Positions 1 through 8,605 of a DNA stretch of 64,000 nt are shown here, piece by piece (position 1 is the stretch's first letter; each line of letters begins with the position of its first letter). The notes under the pieces were generated by a model. That model was given only the letters and a program-made list of their open reading frames with translations. It did not search any database and had not been told where the DNA came from. Origin of the DNA: Phycisphaerales bacterium (GTDB lineage Bacteria > Planctomycetota > Phycisphaerae > UBA1845); contig JADZBE010000004.1 of NCBI GenBank assembly GCA_020852275.1, forward strand, positions 1 through 64,000, read 5' to 3'. Both the position numbers and the translations under genes were made by a program.

Positions 1-2
1 GC

Positions 3-1187
3 AAGGTCGTCACCAAGAGCGGCGACCTGGACGGGACATACGTGTATTACTACGCCGATACCCAGGCGGGTGGCTCAATGGGCGGCGCATCGCCCGGCGG
101 CTGGTCCATCGCGGAAATCCGCGACGGCAGCGCCAACGTCCTCCAGCAGGTCTACCACGGCACGCAATACATCGATGAGATCGTGGCGATGAGACTGGAA
201 AAGGGCTACGCAGTCGTGTACCAGGACGCGAACTGGAACACCCTCGCCACCTGTGACCTGGCCGGAAGGGTGCTCGAGCGCGTCTTCACCACCCCCTACG
301 GCGCGCCGATCATCGAACCGGAAACCTTCTTCGGCGACTACGACGGAGACGGGGATGTCGATTCAACCGACGACGCTTCCCTCGGCAGCGGCCAAACCTG
401 CTGGGGCACGCCCTCCGGCGCCTGCCGCATCTTCGACTTCAATCAGGACGGGACGCTGAATGCCTCTGACGAAACCGTCATGACGGCGCTGGTCGCGGCA
501 GCGTCCACCAATCGACGGCATGAAAACCGGACGGTGTCGCCCATCGGGATGACCTTTGTGTATCAAGGCCTACAGCATGATCCCGCCGTGAACCTGACTG
601 ACAACAGGTTTAGGCTATATCTCAGTATCCTTGAGCAATTTCTGACTCGTGATCCAATTCAGTACAAAGATGGAATACAACTCTATGCACGGACCTCGCG
701 TAATCCAATCGTGCTTACCGATCCGACTGGAGGATGCAAGTCCAAACCCCAGGGCGGTGATGATTGGCCCACCTGTTGCGAGCTCATTAAGTTCATATGC
801 GATCACCAGAACCCACCTCCCAGCTGTTGTAATAAGGCCTATGAGCAGTGCAAAGCGGGTAGTACTGAAGAGGTTCCCAAACCCTGCCATGCCGGCAACG
901 TAATCGACCCATGGTGCCACCTCTGGCGCGGAAAGGGAGATCCATGCAAACCGCTCTATCCGGAGAATCCGCGCGACGGAGACATTCCACCATGGATATT
1001 CCAGTCGTGTGATCGAAACGACAAGTACCGAGGGGACCATTGCACGATCCCCTATGCCGAATGTCACAATGAAAATGATCCACATGCGTGCTGCCTCGCT
1101 AACTGTAACGCATATTGTGATTCCAATGTGTATAAAGGACAGGACAAGGCAGCTTGTAGGCAGAGCTGTCAAGAAGGATGTCGATGA
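3..1187 (+). CDS. RHS/YD-repeat surface protein, C-terminal part (5' end outside window)
   Basis: The frame is open to the left edge, so only the C-terminus is present. It contains YD-type sequence, then two dockerin-like EF-hand loops at about nt 333-480 (GDYDGDGDVDSTDD and FDFNQDGTLNASDE), then a degenerate RHS-associated core (FLTRDPIQYKDGIQLYA ... LTDPTGG) at nt 600-735. After the core comes a tip of about 150 residues with 20 cysteines, many as CC pairs (nt 730-1184). RHS proteins are large secreted or surface shells whose tip after the core is exchangeable and often toxic. Here the DNA turns AT-richer at about nt 590 and stays so through the next genes, which suggests an exchanged tip cassette. 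I do not recognise the Cys-rich tip, and toxicity is inference only. Confidence 0.85.
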   Translation, partial: KVVTKSGDLDGTYVYYYADTQAGGSMGGASPGGWSIAEIRDGSANVLQQVYHGTQYIDEIVAMRLEKGYAVVYQDANWNTLATCDLAGRVLERVFTTPYGAPIIEPETFFGDYDGDGDVDSTDDASLGSGQTCWGTPSGACRIFDFNQDGTLNASDETVMTALVAAASTNRRHENRTVSPIGMTFVYQGLQHDPAVNLTDNRFRLYLSILEQFLTRDPIQYKDGIQLYARTSRNPIVLTDPTGGCKSKPQGGDDWPTCCELIKFICDHQNPPPSCCNKAYEQCKAGSTEEVPKPCHAGNVIDPWCHLWRGKGDPCKPLYPENPRDGDIPPWIFQSCDRNDKYRGDHCTIPYAECHNENDPHACCLANCNAYCDSNVYKGQDKAACRQSCQEGCR

Positions 1188-1295
1188 CCCTTGGCTTTTT
1201 CGAGATGGTCGTGGTTTCCCTTTGCGAGCACTTGTTTAGAATAAGACATTGGCAAATTGGAACCGCTTCTACCCTCCCCCCACTGAGTGGGAAAA

Positions 1296-1868
1296 ATGAT
1301 CAAGCGGCTTTTCACCCTTTGCATGGTGGCGTGCGCTTCCATAGGCATCCTGATGGAGGTGAGCTATGCCGTCTGCCGCCTCGCCTACGGCCCTCTAGCG
1401 CGTCCTGGTAGCGTATTCATCATCGGCCCACCCTATATATGTCGCATTAATGGATACCAGATAGATACCAATGTCGGTGCCCGATGGAACCCGCCTTGGA
1501 TTGAGTGCACAATGGCACGTCGCATATCGGTGTACTGCTTATGCAACGCAAGCTGGAGGGGGTGGCACTTTCTTGGGATCCATTTTAATGCTCTGCATAA
1601 GCAGTGCTCGCATGTTGGCCGTGACATAATAGTAGAATGTCATCTCTTCTTTCCAATACACTTCGTCACGGTCGTCTTTGTTCTACCTGGAACTATCCTG
1701 CTTCTCTTGTGGTGCAGGCGTCATCGACTTAATGCTAGCTATGTTTCGAACCGATGTAATAGGTGTGGATATTTTCTTATTGGCCTTCAGTCATCCCGGT
1801 GCCCGGAATGTGGTTTACCCATCCGAAAGAACAATGCGGAAGTGAATTGCCATGAGAATCTCCAATAG
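1296..1868 (+). CDS. small membrane protein with C-terminal zinc ribbon
   Basis: A 190-aa protein of unknown function. It has an N-terminal hydrophobic segment (residues 3-25), a central region of about 90 residues with many Cys, His and Trp, a second membrane segment (about 115-140), and a C-terminal four-cysteine ribbon CNRCGYFLIGLQSSRCPECG. That ribbon is a signature of many planctomycete membrane proteins of unknown role. A GTG nine bases upstream is an alternative start. It follows the RHS gene by about 110 bp on the same strand and its end overlaps the next gene by 17 bp, so the two are probably translated together. Its position after an RHS tip would suit an immunity or accessory protein, but nothing in the sequence proves this. 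Confidence 0.7.
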   Translation: MIKRLFTLCMVACASIGILMEVSYAVCRLAYGPLARPGSVFIIGPPYICRINGYQIDTNVGARWNPPWIECTMARRISVYCLCNASWRGWHFLGIHFNALHKQCSHVGRDIIVECHLFFPIHFVTVVFVLPGTILLLLWCRRHRLNASYVSNRCNRCGYFLIGLQSSRCPECGLPIRKNNAEVNCHENLQ

Positions 1869-2184
1869 AGCATGTCGCCGCAGACGCTGGCAAAGTTGGC
1901 ATTCGGTCGGCCTTGGAACGCGATTAACGCTAACCATCGGAACTGTGTTATCCCTCATATCTCTGCTCTCGGGAAATGCGCTGATTATCGTTGCTCCAAC
2001 GGGCTTCTATCTGTTTCTTGTAAGCGGCGTGGACAGGTCCGAAGAAGATCGAGAGCTGGAATTTGGAGCAACCCATCGCCGAAAGCAAGACCCGCTTGCG
2101 AGGTCTTGTTTTCAGAAAGTAGCGGGTTTGCTTGTTCTCATTAGCGGTCTCCTCTTGCTAATCGGACGAATTGAGGCGTTGTAA
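1852..2184 (+). CDS. small membrane protein, unknown
   Basis: A 110-aa protein with a basic N-terminus (RACRRRRW), two close hydrophobic segments at about residues 25-58, a charged cytoplasmic-like stretch and a final hydrophobic helix at about 88-105. The ATG lies inside the last codons of the preceding zinc-ribbon gene, with a 17-bp overlap and GGAAGTG just upstream, which implies coupled translation. No family is recognised. It belongs to the AT-richer segment that begins within the RHS gene. Confidence 0.6.
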   Translation: MRISNRACRRRRWQSWHSVGLGTRLTLTIGTVLSLISLLSGNALIIVAPTGFYLFLVSGVDRSEEDRELEFGATHRRKQDPLARSCFQKVAGLLVLISGLLLLIGRIEAL

Positions 2185-2214
2185 TGGCAAGGTTTTCGCA
2201 GCTGAGGTGATCGC

Positions 2215-3036
2215 ATGCTCCCATATCTGGTTCGTGTCGGTGGGTTGTCGATTCCAGCCTACCCTATGCTCTACGGACTTGGGATCGCCGCTGGCTTCTA
2301 CGCAGCGCTGGTTGTGTGCTGCCGCCTTGGAGTTCTGTGGCGGCGGTTAGTACACCTACTGCCCATCTTAGTTGCGTCAATTATGACTGGCGGCGCAATC
2401 CTCTATGCAATCCAGTTCCGGGAGGAATTGGATTTTGTGAATGGCGGGCAGACGCTTTATGGCTCACTCTTGTTGTCTCTCCTAGCGGTCGGGGTATACT
2501 GCAATGCAATCCGGTTGCCGCTTTGGAAGGTGTTGGACGCGCTAGCCTATGGAACGCCATTAGGCATCGCTTTGGGGAGAGTAGGGTGCTTCTGTCGGGG
2601 CTGCTGCGAAGGGGTCGCCACCTCTGGAGCCTGTGGCGTCTGCTACCCGATTCATGTCAATACCGCTGGAGAAATCGTTGGCCCGCCAGCGGTGCTGAAT
2701 CAGATTTGCAACGGAGCCATAGTCGCGAAACTAGGGCAAAGCCTTCCAGTGCTTCCCGTGCAACTTTTCGAATCCAGTGCCTGCCTCCTGATGTTCGCAA
2801 TCTTGCTGGTCGCGTTCCGTTTGGGGATCTTCATGAGGGATGGTCGCGCAGCACTGACCTTTCTTATTCTCTATTGTTGCTGGCGTTTTGTCATCGAGTT
2901 CTATCGCGTTGAGCCGATCGTTTCATTGGGGTTGACTTTATCTCAGTTGATAAGCGCGGGGACTCTCCTTATGCTAGGCGCTGTCTTCATCTTGCGAGTG
3001 TCTTGGCAGCGTATGGCTCGGCGGGAAGCGAAGTAA
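2215..3036 (+). CDS. Lgt-like prolipoprotein diacylglyceryl transferase family protein (divergent)
   Basis: A 273-aa integral membrane protein with about seven hydrophobic segments. AGGTGA lies seven bases before the ATG. Family marks of Lgt, which adds diacylglycerol from phosphatidylglycerol to the lipobox Cys of prolipoproteins, are visible: GRVGCFCRGCCEG for the GRxGCFxxGCCxG signature, LPVQLFES for HPxQLYE, and RFVIEFYR near the end. The usual His of HPxQLYE is Leu here and the GGLSFYGG-type motif is GGQTLYGS. The protein is therefore either a divergent Lgt or a paralogue with changed activity. It is unusually rich in Cys, like its neighbours, and lies in the same AT-richer segment. The housekeeping Lgt is probably elsewhere. 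Confidence 0.75.
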   Translation: MLPYLVRVGGLSIPAYPMLYGLGIAAGFYAALVVCCRLGVLWRRLVHLLPILVASIMTGGAILYAIQFREELDFVNGGQTLYGSLLLSLLAVGVYCNAIRLPLWKVLDALAYGTPLGIALGRVGCFCRGCCEGVATSGACGVCYPIHVNTAGEIVGPPAVLNQICNGAIVAKLGQSLPVLPVQLFESSACLLMFAILLVAFRLGIFMRDGRAALTFLILYCCWRFVIEFYRVEPIVSLGLTLSQLISAGTLLMLGAVFILRVSWQRMARREAK

Positions 3037-3460
3037 CTCACCGAATGCCGTGGACCAGCCCGGTCACCGCGAACACCGAGTACACGATCCGCGGCTGGGT
3101 GCGGCAGAAGGCGGTCTATGCCGCGCTCGACGGGCAGAACGCCGACTTCACGTACAACTCGACGACGTTCTTCGGCGCGGGCAAGGTCGGCTGTGCCAGT
3201 GACACGGCATCGACCTGCTTCGACGACTTCACGTATCTCCGCGCCACGCCGCACGACCCGGCCTGTCCGGGCTGGAACACGACCGCGGCCGTCACGCTCG
3301 ACACGGGCGCCGGCACGCTGACCGTGACCGGCAACACGTATGGCGGCGCGGCGATCTCGCAGTGGGCGGGCGATGACGACTACGTGGCCCAGGCGGACAT
3401 TAACCTCAACAGCGGCGCGCTGGCGCACCTGATCGTGCGCTACGTCGATCCGGATAACAC

Positions 3461-3514
3461 TGGGTGGTTCGTCGTTCCGCGACGAATGCTCGCCTCGGAG
3501 AGGCGAACCACCCA
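3461..3514. repeat. near-palindrome GGTGGTTCG...CGAACCACC inside the pseudogene
   Basis: The arms TGGGTGGTTCG and CGAACCACCCA enclose two smaller hairpins (GTCGTTCCGCGACGA and CTCGCCTCGGAGAGGCGA). Part of the same sequence (GTCGCGGAGCGACGAACGACCCAG-like) recurs near 42710, so it looks like a dispersed element. The protein frame differs by one base on the two sides. Confidence 0.7.
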
Positions 3515-3609
3515 TCCGCAGCAACGGCTCGGTGAAACTCGTCAAGTGTCTGGATGGCCGCGAGACCAACGTCGCTTCCAATACCTACACCCCCGCCGCG
3601 ACGGCGACG

Positions 3610-3690
3610 GTGCGCATCAAGGCCGCGATGGTGGGGGTGCGTATCAACGCCGCGATGGTGGGGGTGCGTATCAACGCCGCGACGGTAGTG
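3610..3690 (+). repeat. 27-bp tandem repeat, three units
   Basis: Three consecutive 27-bp units begin GTGCGCATCAAGGCC, GTGCGTATCAACGCC and GTGCGTATCAACGCC, and encode VRIKAAMVG, VRINAAMVG and VRINAATVV in the pseudogene. The unit length keeps the frame. This is recent tandem duplication. Confidence 0.85.
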
Positions 3691-4116
3691 GTGCGCATGA
3701 AGGGCTCGGGATCGGCGTACACCATTTGGGTCGACGGCACGCAGAAGATCAGCACCACCGACGGCGACCTGGCCTGGGGCACCGTCGCATTGAGCGGCCG
3801 CAGTCCGAAGTTCTCCAACGTCAAAGTCGGCTACGATAACAACAGCGACGGCGACATTGATGACCCTTGCGACATTGACACCACCGGCGACCTTGACGAC
3901 GCCGGCGACCCGTTTGGGATGGACGTCAATGCGGCGTCCCCACGGCCGTCCGTGAAGGAAGAAAAGGCCGCAAGACTTGGATACATGCCCTGCCACCCCT
4001 GACGACGTCAGTCATAGGTGGGAGGGGCGGCGAGGGGGCCGCGCGTCGCTCCCACGTGGAAGCCACCCGGCGGGACTGCTTAGACCTGCCTCCGTCTGCC
4101 CTGGGTGTGCAGGCAT

Positions 4117-6312
4117 TCAGGCTCTATGGCGCTTTCCGGCTGTCCTGCGCCCCGGACGATATCCGCGCGGCGCGGGCGGCGCGGGCGGCGCGGGCGGCGT
4201 GCGCGGAGGCGAGTGGTAGTGATCCTCCTCGTCCACGGTCATGCTCCGGCTGAGGTCCCATGGCGACGAAGGCGATGCCGGGGTTGCGCCTTCCTGCGAC
4301 CGACCCGGTGCATGTTCCTGCGAGCGGCCCGGTGCGCCTTCCTGCGAGCGGCCCCGTGTGCCATTCCGCACGCCGGCCGGTTCGCGGCGCGCGACGCGCT
4401 CTGCCTGTTGTCTGCGGGCCTCGATCGCTTCCTTTGGAGGTTTGGATGGGATGAGCGCGTCGCACCCGTCGCCGATGAGGTCGGCTCGGCCATGGTCGAG
4501 GAGGAGCCGGCGGACGGTGAAGTAGTTGGCGGGCTTGAAGAACTGCAGCAGCGCCCGCTGGAACTTGCGCTCGCGCAGCTTAGTGGCCACGTGCACGGGT
4601 TTGCCCGTCATGGGATCCACGCCCGTGTAATACATGCACGTGGCGAGGTCCATCGGGGCGGGGATGAAGTCCTGCACCTGGTCCGGGCGGTAGCCGTTGC
4701 GCTTCAGAAAGACGGCCAGTTCGATCATGCTCTCCACGGTGCTGCCCGGGTGCGAGCTGATGAAGTAGGGGACGAGGTACTGCTTGCGGCCGGCGCGTTT
4801 CGAGATGTCGCGGAACTGGCCGGAGAAGTCCTCGAAATCCTCAGGCCTGGTCTTCTTCATCAGTGCCAGCGTCTTGTCATCCGTGTGCTCCGGCGCGACC
4901 TTCAGGTGTCCGCCGACGTGGTGCAGCGTCAGCTCGCGCATGTACTCCGGCGACCGGCGGGCGAGGTCCATGCGGACGCCGCTGGCGACGAGGACTTTCT
5001 TCACGCCCCGCTGCGCGCGAGCCTCGCGCATGACGTCGATCAGCGGGGCGTGGTCCGTGCCCAGCAGCGGGCAGATCTTCGGATGCACACAGGAGAGACG
5101 GCGGCAGATCGCTTCGATTTCGGGCTTGAGGCACTGCATCTTGTACATGTTGGCGGTCGGCCCGCCGAGGTCGCTGACGGCGCCCTTGAAGCCCGGGTCC
5201 GATGCCAGGGTGTTGACCTCGCGCAGGATTGAATCCTTGCTGCGCGACTGGATGATGCGCCCCTGGTGCATCGTGATCGAGCAGAAGGTGCAACCGCCGA
5301 AGCAGCCGCGCATCAGCGTGATGGAGTCTTTGATGACCTGGTGCGCCGGGATCGGCTCGGTGTAGGAGGGATGCGGCTTTCGCGTGTACGGCAAATCGTA
5401 ATACCGATCCATGCTCGATTCGGATTCGGGCAGCCGCGGCGGCGTCACGACGACGTGTTGATCGCCGCAGCGCTGCACGAGCGTTTTCGCGTTGTAGGGA
5501 TTGGTCTCCAGATGATACCGGCGCGTGGCCTGGGCGAACTTGAGCTTGTCCGACTTGACTTCCTCGTAGGAAGGCAGGGTCACGACATCGGCGCCGGCAG
5601 GCGGGGATTCCTTGGCGCCGAGCGCGTAGGCGACGCCGCGCATGTCGCGGAGGGATTGCCGAATGCTGAATGCCGAATGCCGAATGGCGGGTTGGTCCGG
5701 CGAGCCTTCTTCATTCGCCATTCGCCCTTCGCCCTTCGCCATTTGCGCTTCGCCCTTCGCCCTTCGCCCTGTGCCCTCCGCCATTCTCCTGGCCATTTCC
5801 ACGATCGCCGACTCGCCCATGCCGTACACCAGCAGGTCGGCCTTGCTGTCGAGGAGGATCGAGCGTCGGACGGTGTCGCTCCAGTAGTCGTAGTGAGCGA
5901 GGCGCCGCAGGCTCGCTTCGACGCCGCCGGCGATAATCGGCACGTCCTTGTAAGCCTCGCGCGCGCGGTGGCAGTAGGCGAGCGTGGCGCGGTCGGGGCG
6001 CAGTCCGATGCGCCCGCCGGGCGAATACGCATCGTCGTTGCGCACTTTCCGGTTGGCCGTGTAGTGGTTGATCATCGAGTCCATGTTGCCTGCAGAGACG
6101 GCGAAGAAGCCCCGCGGGCGGCCGAACGTGCGCCACGGCTCGCAGGAGTGCCAGTCCGGCTGGGCGAGGATGGCGACGCGAAAGCCCTCGGCCTCCAGCA
6201 CGCGCCCCAGCAGCGCCATGGCGAAGCTGGGATGATCGACGTAGGCGTCGCCCGTGACGAACACGATGTCCACGGCGTCCCAGCCGCGCTCGTCCATCTC
6301 GCGCCGGGTCAT
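4117..6312 (-). CDS. ygiQ: YgiQ family radical SAM protein
   Basis: A 731-aa protein matching the UPF0313/YgiQ family almost throughout. It has the N-terminal [20 protein letters not shown] region, [18 protein letters not shown], the radical SAM cluster CFGGCTFC (Cys337, 341, 344) and the [10 protein letters not shown] and [13 protein letters not shown] motifs. The biochemical function of YgiQ is not established. The start [11 protein letters not shown] was chosen by family alignment; the frame stays open to 6444 and E. coli YgiQ has about 30 more residues before this point, so a longer form is possible. Two oddities stand out. About 35-40 extra residues of low complexity ([15 protein letters not shown] and following) sit at about 175-215, and the C-terminus carries GRSQEGAP repeats and a [10 protein letters not shown] run. 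Confidence 0.93.
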   Translation of the reverse strand: MTRREMDERGWDAVDIVFVTGDAYVDHPSFAMALLGRVLEAEGFRVAILAQPDWHSCEPWRTFGRPRGFFAVSAGNMDSMINHYTANRKVRNDDAYSPGGRIGLRPDRATLAYCHRAREAYKDVPIIAGGVEASLRRLAHYDYWSDTVRRSILLDSKADLLVYGMGESAIVEMARRMAEGTGRRAKGEAQMAKGEGRMANEEGSPDQPAIRHSAFSIRQSLRDMRGVAYALGAKESPPAGADVVTLPSYEEVKSDKLKFAQATRRYHLETNPYNAKTLVQRCGDQHVVVTPPRLPESESSMDRYYDLPYTRKPHPSYTEPIPAHQVIKDSITLMRGCFGGCTFCSITMHQGRIIQSRSKDSILREVNTLASDPGFKGAVSDLGGPTANMYKMQCLKPEIEAICRRLSCVHPKICPLLGTDHAPLIDVMREARAQRGVKKVLVASGVRMDLARRSPEYMRELTLHHVGGHLKVAPEHTDDKTLALMKKTRPEDFEDFSGQFRDISKRAGRKQYLVPYFISSHPGSTVESMIELAVFLKRNGYRPDQVQDFIPAPMDLATCMYYTGVDPMTGKPVHVATKLRERKFQRALLQFFKPANYFTVRRLLLDHGRADLIGDGCDALIPSKPPKEAIEARRQQAERVARREPAGVRNGTRGRSQEGAPGRSQEHAPGRSQEGATPASPSSPWDLSRSMTVDEEDHYHSPPRTPPAPPAPPAPRGYRPGRRTAGKRHRA
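4291..4362 (-). repeat. 24-bp tandem repeat in the 3' end of ygiQ
   Basis: Three 24-bp units beginning TTCCTGCGASCGRCCC at 4291, 4315 and 4339 encode [16 protein letters not shown] on the minus strand. They lie beyond the conserved YgiQ domain, so the tail can change length without harming the enzyme. Confidence 0.85.
5658..5800. repeat. GAATGCCGAATGGCG-type short-phrase repeat lying in ygiQ
   Basis: This is a run of related short phrases (GAATGCTGAATGCCGAATG, then TTCGCCATTCGCCCTTCGCC and similar). It belongs to the same style as intergenic runs at 45594-45674 and 60149-60290. Here it lies inside the coding sequence of ygiQ and is read in frame as Lys, Gly, Glu, Ala and Met-rich residues. 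Its borders match the place where YgiQ homologues have only a short link between the MAEG and RDMRG segments. Confidence 0.75.
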
Positions 6313-7033
6313 GGGCAGCGGTCGAGGGTCGCAGCGGTGTTCGCAGGCGGAGCTTGAAGGCGCAGTGCTGCCGCGGGTGAGGGTGAGAGGAATCAGCGCA
6401 GGCGCGGAACACGCCGTCCCGCTCGCGCGAGCGTTGGTGATCATGATGCAAAACCCCGATTTGCCCTCGTCCAGTCAGGCGCGACCCGCGTTCCAGTCCG
6501 GGTCGCAGGCCTTCCCTCGCGTGGGAAACCCTTGCGAAAGTGCACGTCGACCGAGCAGCCAAACCGCGCGACGAATGCACAACATTTCGGTCCTTACTCT
6601 ACCTCGAATCACCGGATCCGGCAAGGACGAAGACCGTGGGTCTCGGAATGGCTGTGCCCGGAAATCCGGGAGAGGCGCCCGCAAGTCCGGCGCTATCGGC
6701 GGTTCCGTTGTCGCCATCGGCCTTGCTGCCGGCGCCGGCGTGGGTCGGCGTATTGGCCTTGCGGACTCGCCCGAAAGAATGGACCCACCCTCGGAATCCG
6801 CCCCAAGGCAACCACATCCTGAGAATCGCCCAAACGGCGGTCGTTGCGGAGCCGCCGGCGCCGCACTCCTGAGGATGCGGCGGCCGCAAGAGGGAAACGC
6901 CGCGGGGCGATTTCTCGATTGAAATCGCCCCTCCCAAGTGCAATAATGGAGCAGGGTATCGTTCGCACGGGGTGGCTCCTCGTTCGGGCCGGGGTGGGCT
7001 TAGCGCGCGGGGCCGGTCTTTGGGGGGTCCATC
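6313..7033. other. gene-less stretch between ygiQ and a secreted protein gene
   Basis: About 720 bp between divergent genes. I see no convincing coding sequence. The part up to 6444 may encode an N-terminal extension of YgiQ. The only clear element is an 11-bp stem hairpin at 6904-6931. The region must hold both promoters, but no box can be assigned with confidence. Confidence 0.6.
6904..6931. terminator. GGGGCGATTTC...GAAATCGCCCC hairpin
   Basis: A perfect 11-bp stem with a six-base loop (TCGATT), about 100 bp before the next start codon. No T-run follows. It may be a regulatory hairpin or operator rather than a terminator, since no gene ends here on the plus strand. Confidence 0.4.
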
Positions 7034-8458
7034 ATGTCGAAGCGCGCTGCGCGCCGCACCGGTTTCTTCTCGCCTGCGTCCTGCCTGGCTTTCTTGACCG
7101 CACTTACCGCCGCGTCCGCCCTCCGCGCCGATGAGCAAGTCCTGCAAAACGAAAACGTCATCGACGGCGACAACGTGTACATCGTGGGCGACTTCGCGCC
7201 GCACGAGGAAGCCGCCGCATGGCTCACCGCCCCCGTCGCCGGCAACATCGTGGGCGTGCAGATCCTTTGGTGGTCCACCGACCCCAAGTGTGAGCAGACC
7301 ATCGAGGAGAACATCTGGATCCGCGAGTCAGGCAACTTCCCGCGCCCCGGAGATGCGCTGCTGCAACTGCCCGCGCCGCTCATGTCGCCCTTCTTCCTCA
7401 ACGAATTCCGCTACTCCGACGAGGAGCAGCAGAACCCCATCCGCATTCCCGTCACCGCGGGCCAGACCGTCGTCGTCTCGCTCGAATTCGCTGATGGAAC
7501 GGATATCCGCAACGGCTCGCCCAGCGTCTGCCGCGACACGACCGGTTGCCGCCAGGGCAAGAACGCGATCTACGCTCCCAACCTCGGCGGCTGGGTGAAC
7601 TGGTGCAGCATCTCCGGCGGCAACTTCGTCATCCGCGCGGTGCTCGAGACGGCCGACCTCTCGCGCGTGCTGCTCGTCAGCTCCGACCAGCCCGGTTCGC
7701 TGGTGGACGACGGTCAGGGTTTCCGTGAAACGCCGTTCAGCCTCAACCTGCGCGAAGGCGACGTGCAGGCGCTCACCGCCTTCCAGTTCTCCAATCAGGG
7801 CGACCCCTTCGTTCAGTGGAACCTCGACGGGCAGTTCTTCTCCGCCAACCGCTCGATCACCGTCTCCATGAACAGCGGCGACGATCGCACCGCCTCGGCG
7901 ATCTACAGCACCGTCGTGCCTCGAACGCTTTCGGTGCATTCGGATGTCTCGGAGGCGCTGGTCGATGCCGGCAGCGGCTATCAGCCCACGCCGTTTGACC
8001 TCACCACCGCCGAGGGCAACATCGTGCAGCTCAAGGCGTTCGGCTTCTCGCCGCTCGGGGATCCGTTCATGTACTGGGAACTCGACGGGGCGTTCTTCAG
8101 CGACCAGACCACGATCGACGTCGTCATGGACGCCGGAGCGGATCGCGTCGCCAGTGCGGTGTACCTCGGCGAGGCGTGCGGAGAGCTGGTCAGCTTCAAG
8201 GCCAAGGGCGGCAGCCTCAAGGCGATCTCGACGACGCAGACGACGCTGACGGCGGGCAAAGTCACGGTCGAGTGCAGCGGCGGCAGCGGCAGCGGCTCGA
8301 AGACCAAGAGCATCAAGCCCGACGGCAAGGCCAAGGCCACCGTGAAAAATCTGCCCCCGGGCGACTACACCTGCACGCTGAGGAAGATCAAGGACAGCGG
8401 AGGCGCCACCGTTTGCGAAGGCGATCTTGCATCGGACACGGCCACCGTGACGCCCTGA
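7034..8458 (+). CDS. secreted protein with duplicated bacterial repeat domain
   Basis: A 474-aa protein with an N-terminal signal peptide (basic SKRAARR, hydrophobic core, cleavage near ALRADE). Residues about 33-215 form an unrecognised beta-rich domain. Two copies of an 82-residue unit follow: RVLLVSSDQPGSLVDDGQGF ... FVQWNLDGQFFS ... ITVSMNSGDDRTAS, and RTLSVHSDVSEALVDAGSGY ... MYWELDGAFFS ... IDVVMDAGADRVAS. They resemble the divergent InlB-B or Flg_new type repeat found in cell-surface proteins. The last 90 residues are a Lys, Gly and Ser-rich domain with three Cys (ACGEL, VECSG, CEGDL) plus YTCTL. No anchor is seen, so it is probably released. GGGGGG precedes the ATG. Function unknown. 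Confidence 0.8.
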   Translation: MSKRAARRTGFFSPASCLAFLTALTAASALRADEQVLQNENVIDGDNVYIVGDFAPHEEAAAWLTAPVAGNIVGVQILWWSTDPKCEQTIEENIWIRESGNFPRPGDALLQLPAPLMSPFFLNEFRYSDEEQQNPIRIPVTAGQTVVVSLEFADGTDIRNGSPSVCRDTTGCRQGKNAIYAPNLGGWVNWCSISGGNFVIRAVLETADLSRVLLVSSDQPGSLVDDGQGFRETPFSLNLREGDVQALTAFQFSNQGDPFVQWNLDGQFFSANRSITVSMNSGDDRTASAIYSTVVPRTLSVHSDVSEALVDAGSGYQPTPFDLTTAEGNIVQLKAFGFSPLGDPFMYWELDGAFFSDQTTIDVVMDAGADRVASAVYLGEACGELVSFKAKGGSLKAISTTQTTLTAGKVTVECSGGSGSGSKTKSIKPDGKAKATVKNLPPGDYTCTLRKIKDSGGATVCEGDLASDTATVTP

Positions 8459-8469
8459 CGACGTCAGGC

Positions 8470-8605
8470 GTGCCACTGCGCTGTGAGCAGTGCCTCTTGA
8501 GCAGCAGGGACAAGCGCACCCGGCGGAGGCTCAGGCAGGGGTGCCACTGCTCTGTGAGCAGTGCCTCCTGAGTAGCGGGGGACAAGCGCACCCGGCGAAG
8601 ATTCG
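8470..8605. repeat. GTGCCACTGC(G/T)CTGTGAGCAGTGCC element, two 71-bp copies
   Basis: Two units start at 8470 and 8541. Each contains a CACTGC...GCAGTG hairpin followed by a shared tail GGGACAAGCGCACCCGGCG. A related hairpin recurs at 43806-43869. No gene is seen within it. Confidence 0.8.

Larger units (their letters stand above)
3040..4002 (+). pseudogene. fragment of an RHS-associated or LamG-like surface protein, frameshifted
   Basis: Two pieces of one protein lie in different frames. The first (about 3040-3470) reads TEYTIRGWVRQKAVY ... DDDYVAQADINLNSG ... VDPDNTGW and has the look of a LamG or DUF1080-like carbohydrate-binding fold. The second (about 3514-4002) reads RSNGSVKLVKC ... SGSAYTIWVDGTQK and ends in an acidic Asp-rich segment. 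They are separated by a 54-nt near-palindrome (3461-3514), across which the frame shifts. There is no start with a convincing ribosome site, since the frame simply emerges from the end of the Lgt-like gene. I read it as debris of a surface protein left by recombination at the RHS locus. Confidence 0.65.

Noticed and set aside
4121..6357. Long open frames on the plus strand opposite ygiQ
   Set aside because: They are antisense shadows of a high-GC gene with clear family similarity on the minus strand; their proteins are Arg-Ala-Val-rich without motifs.
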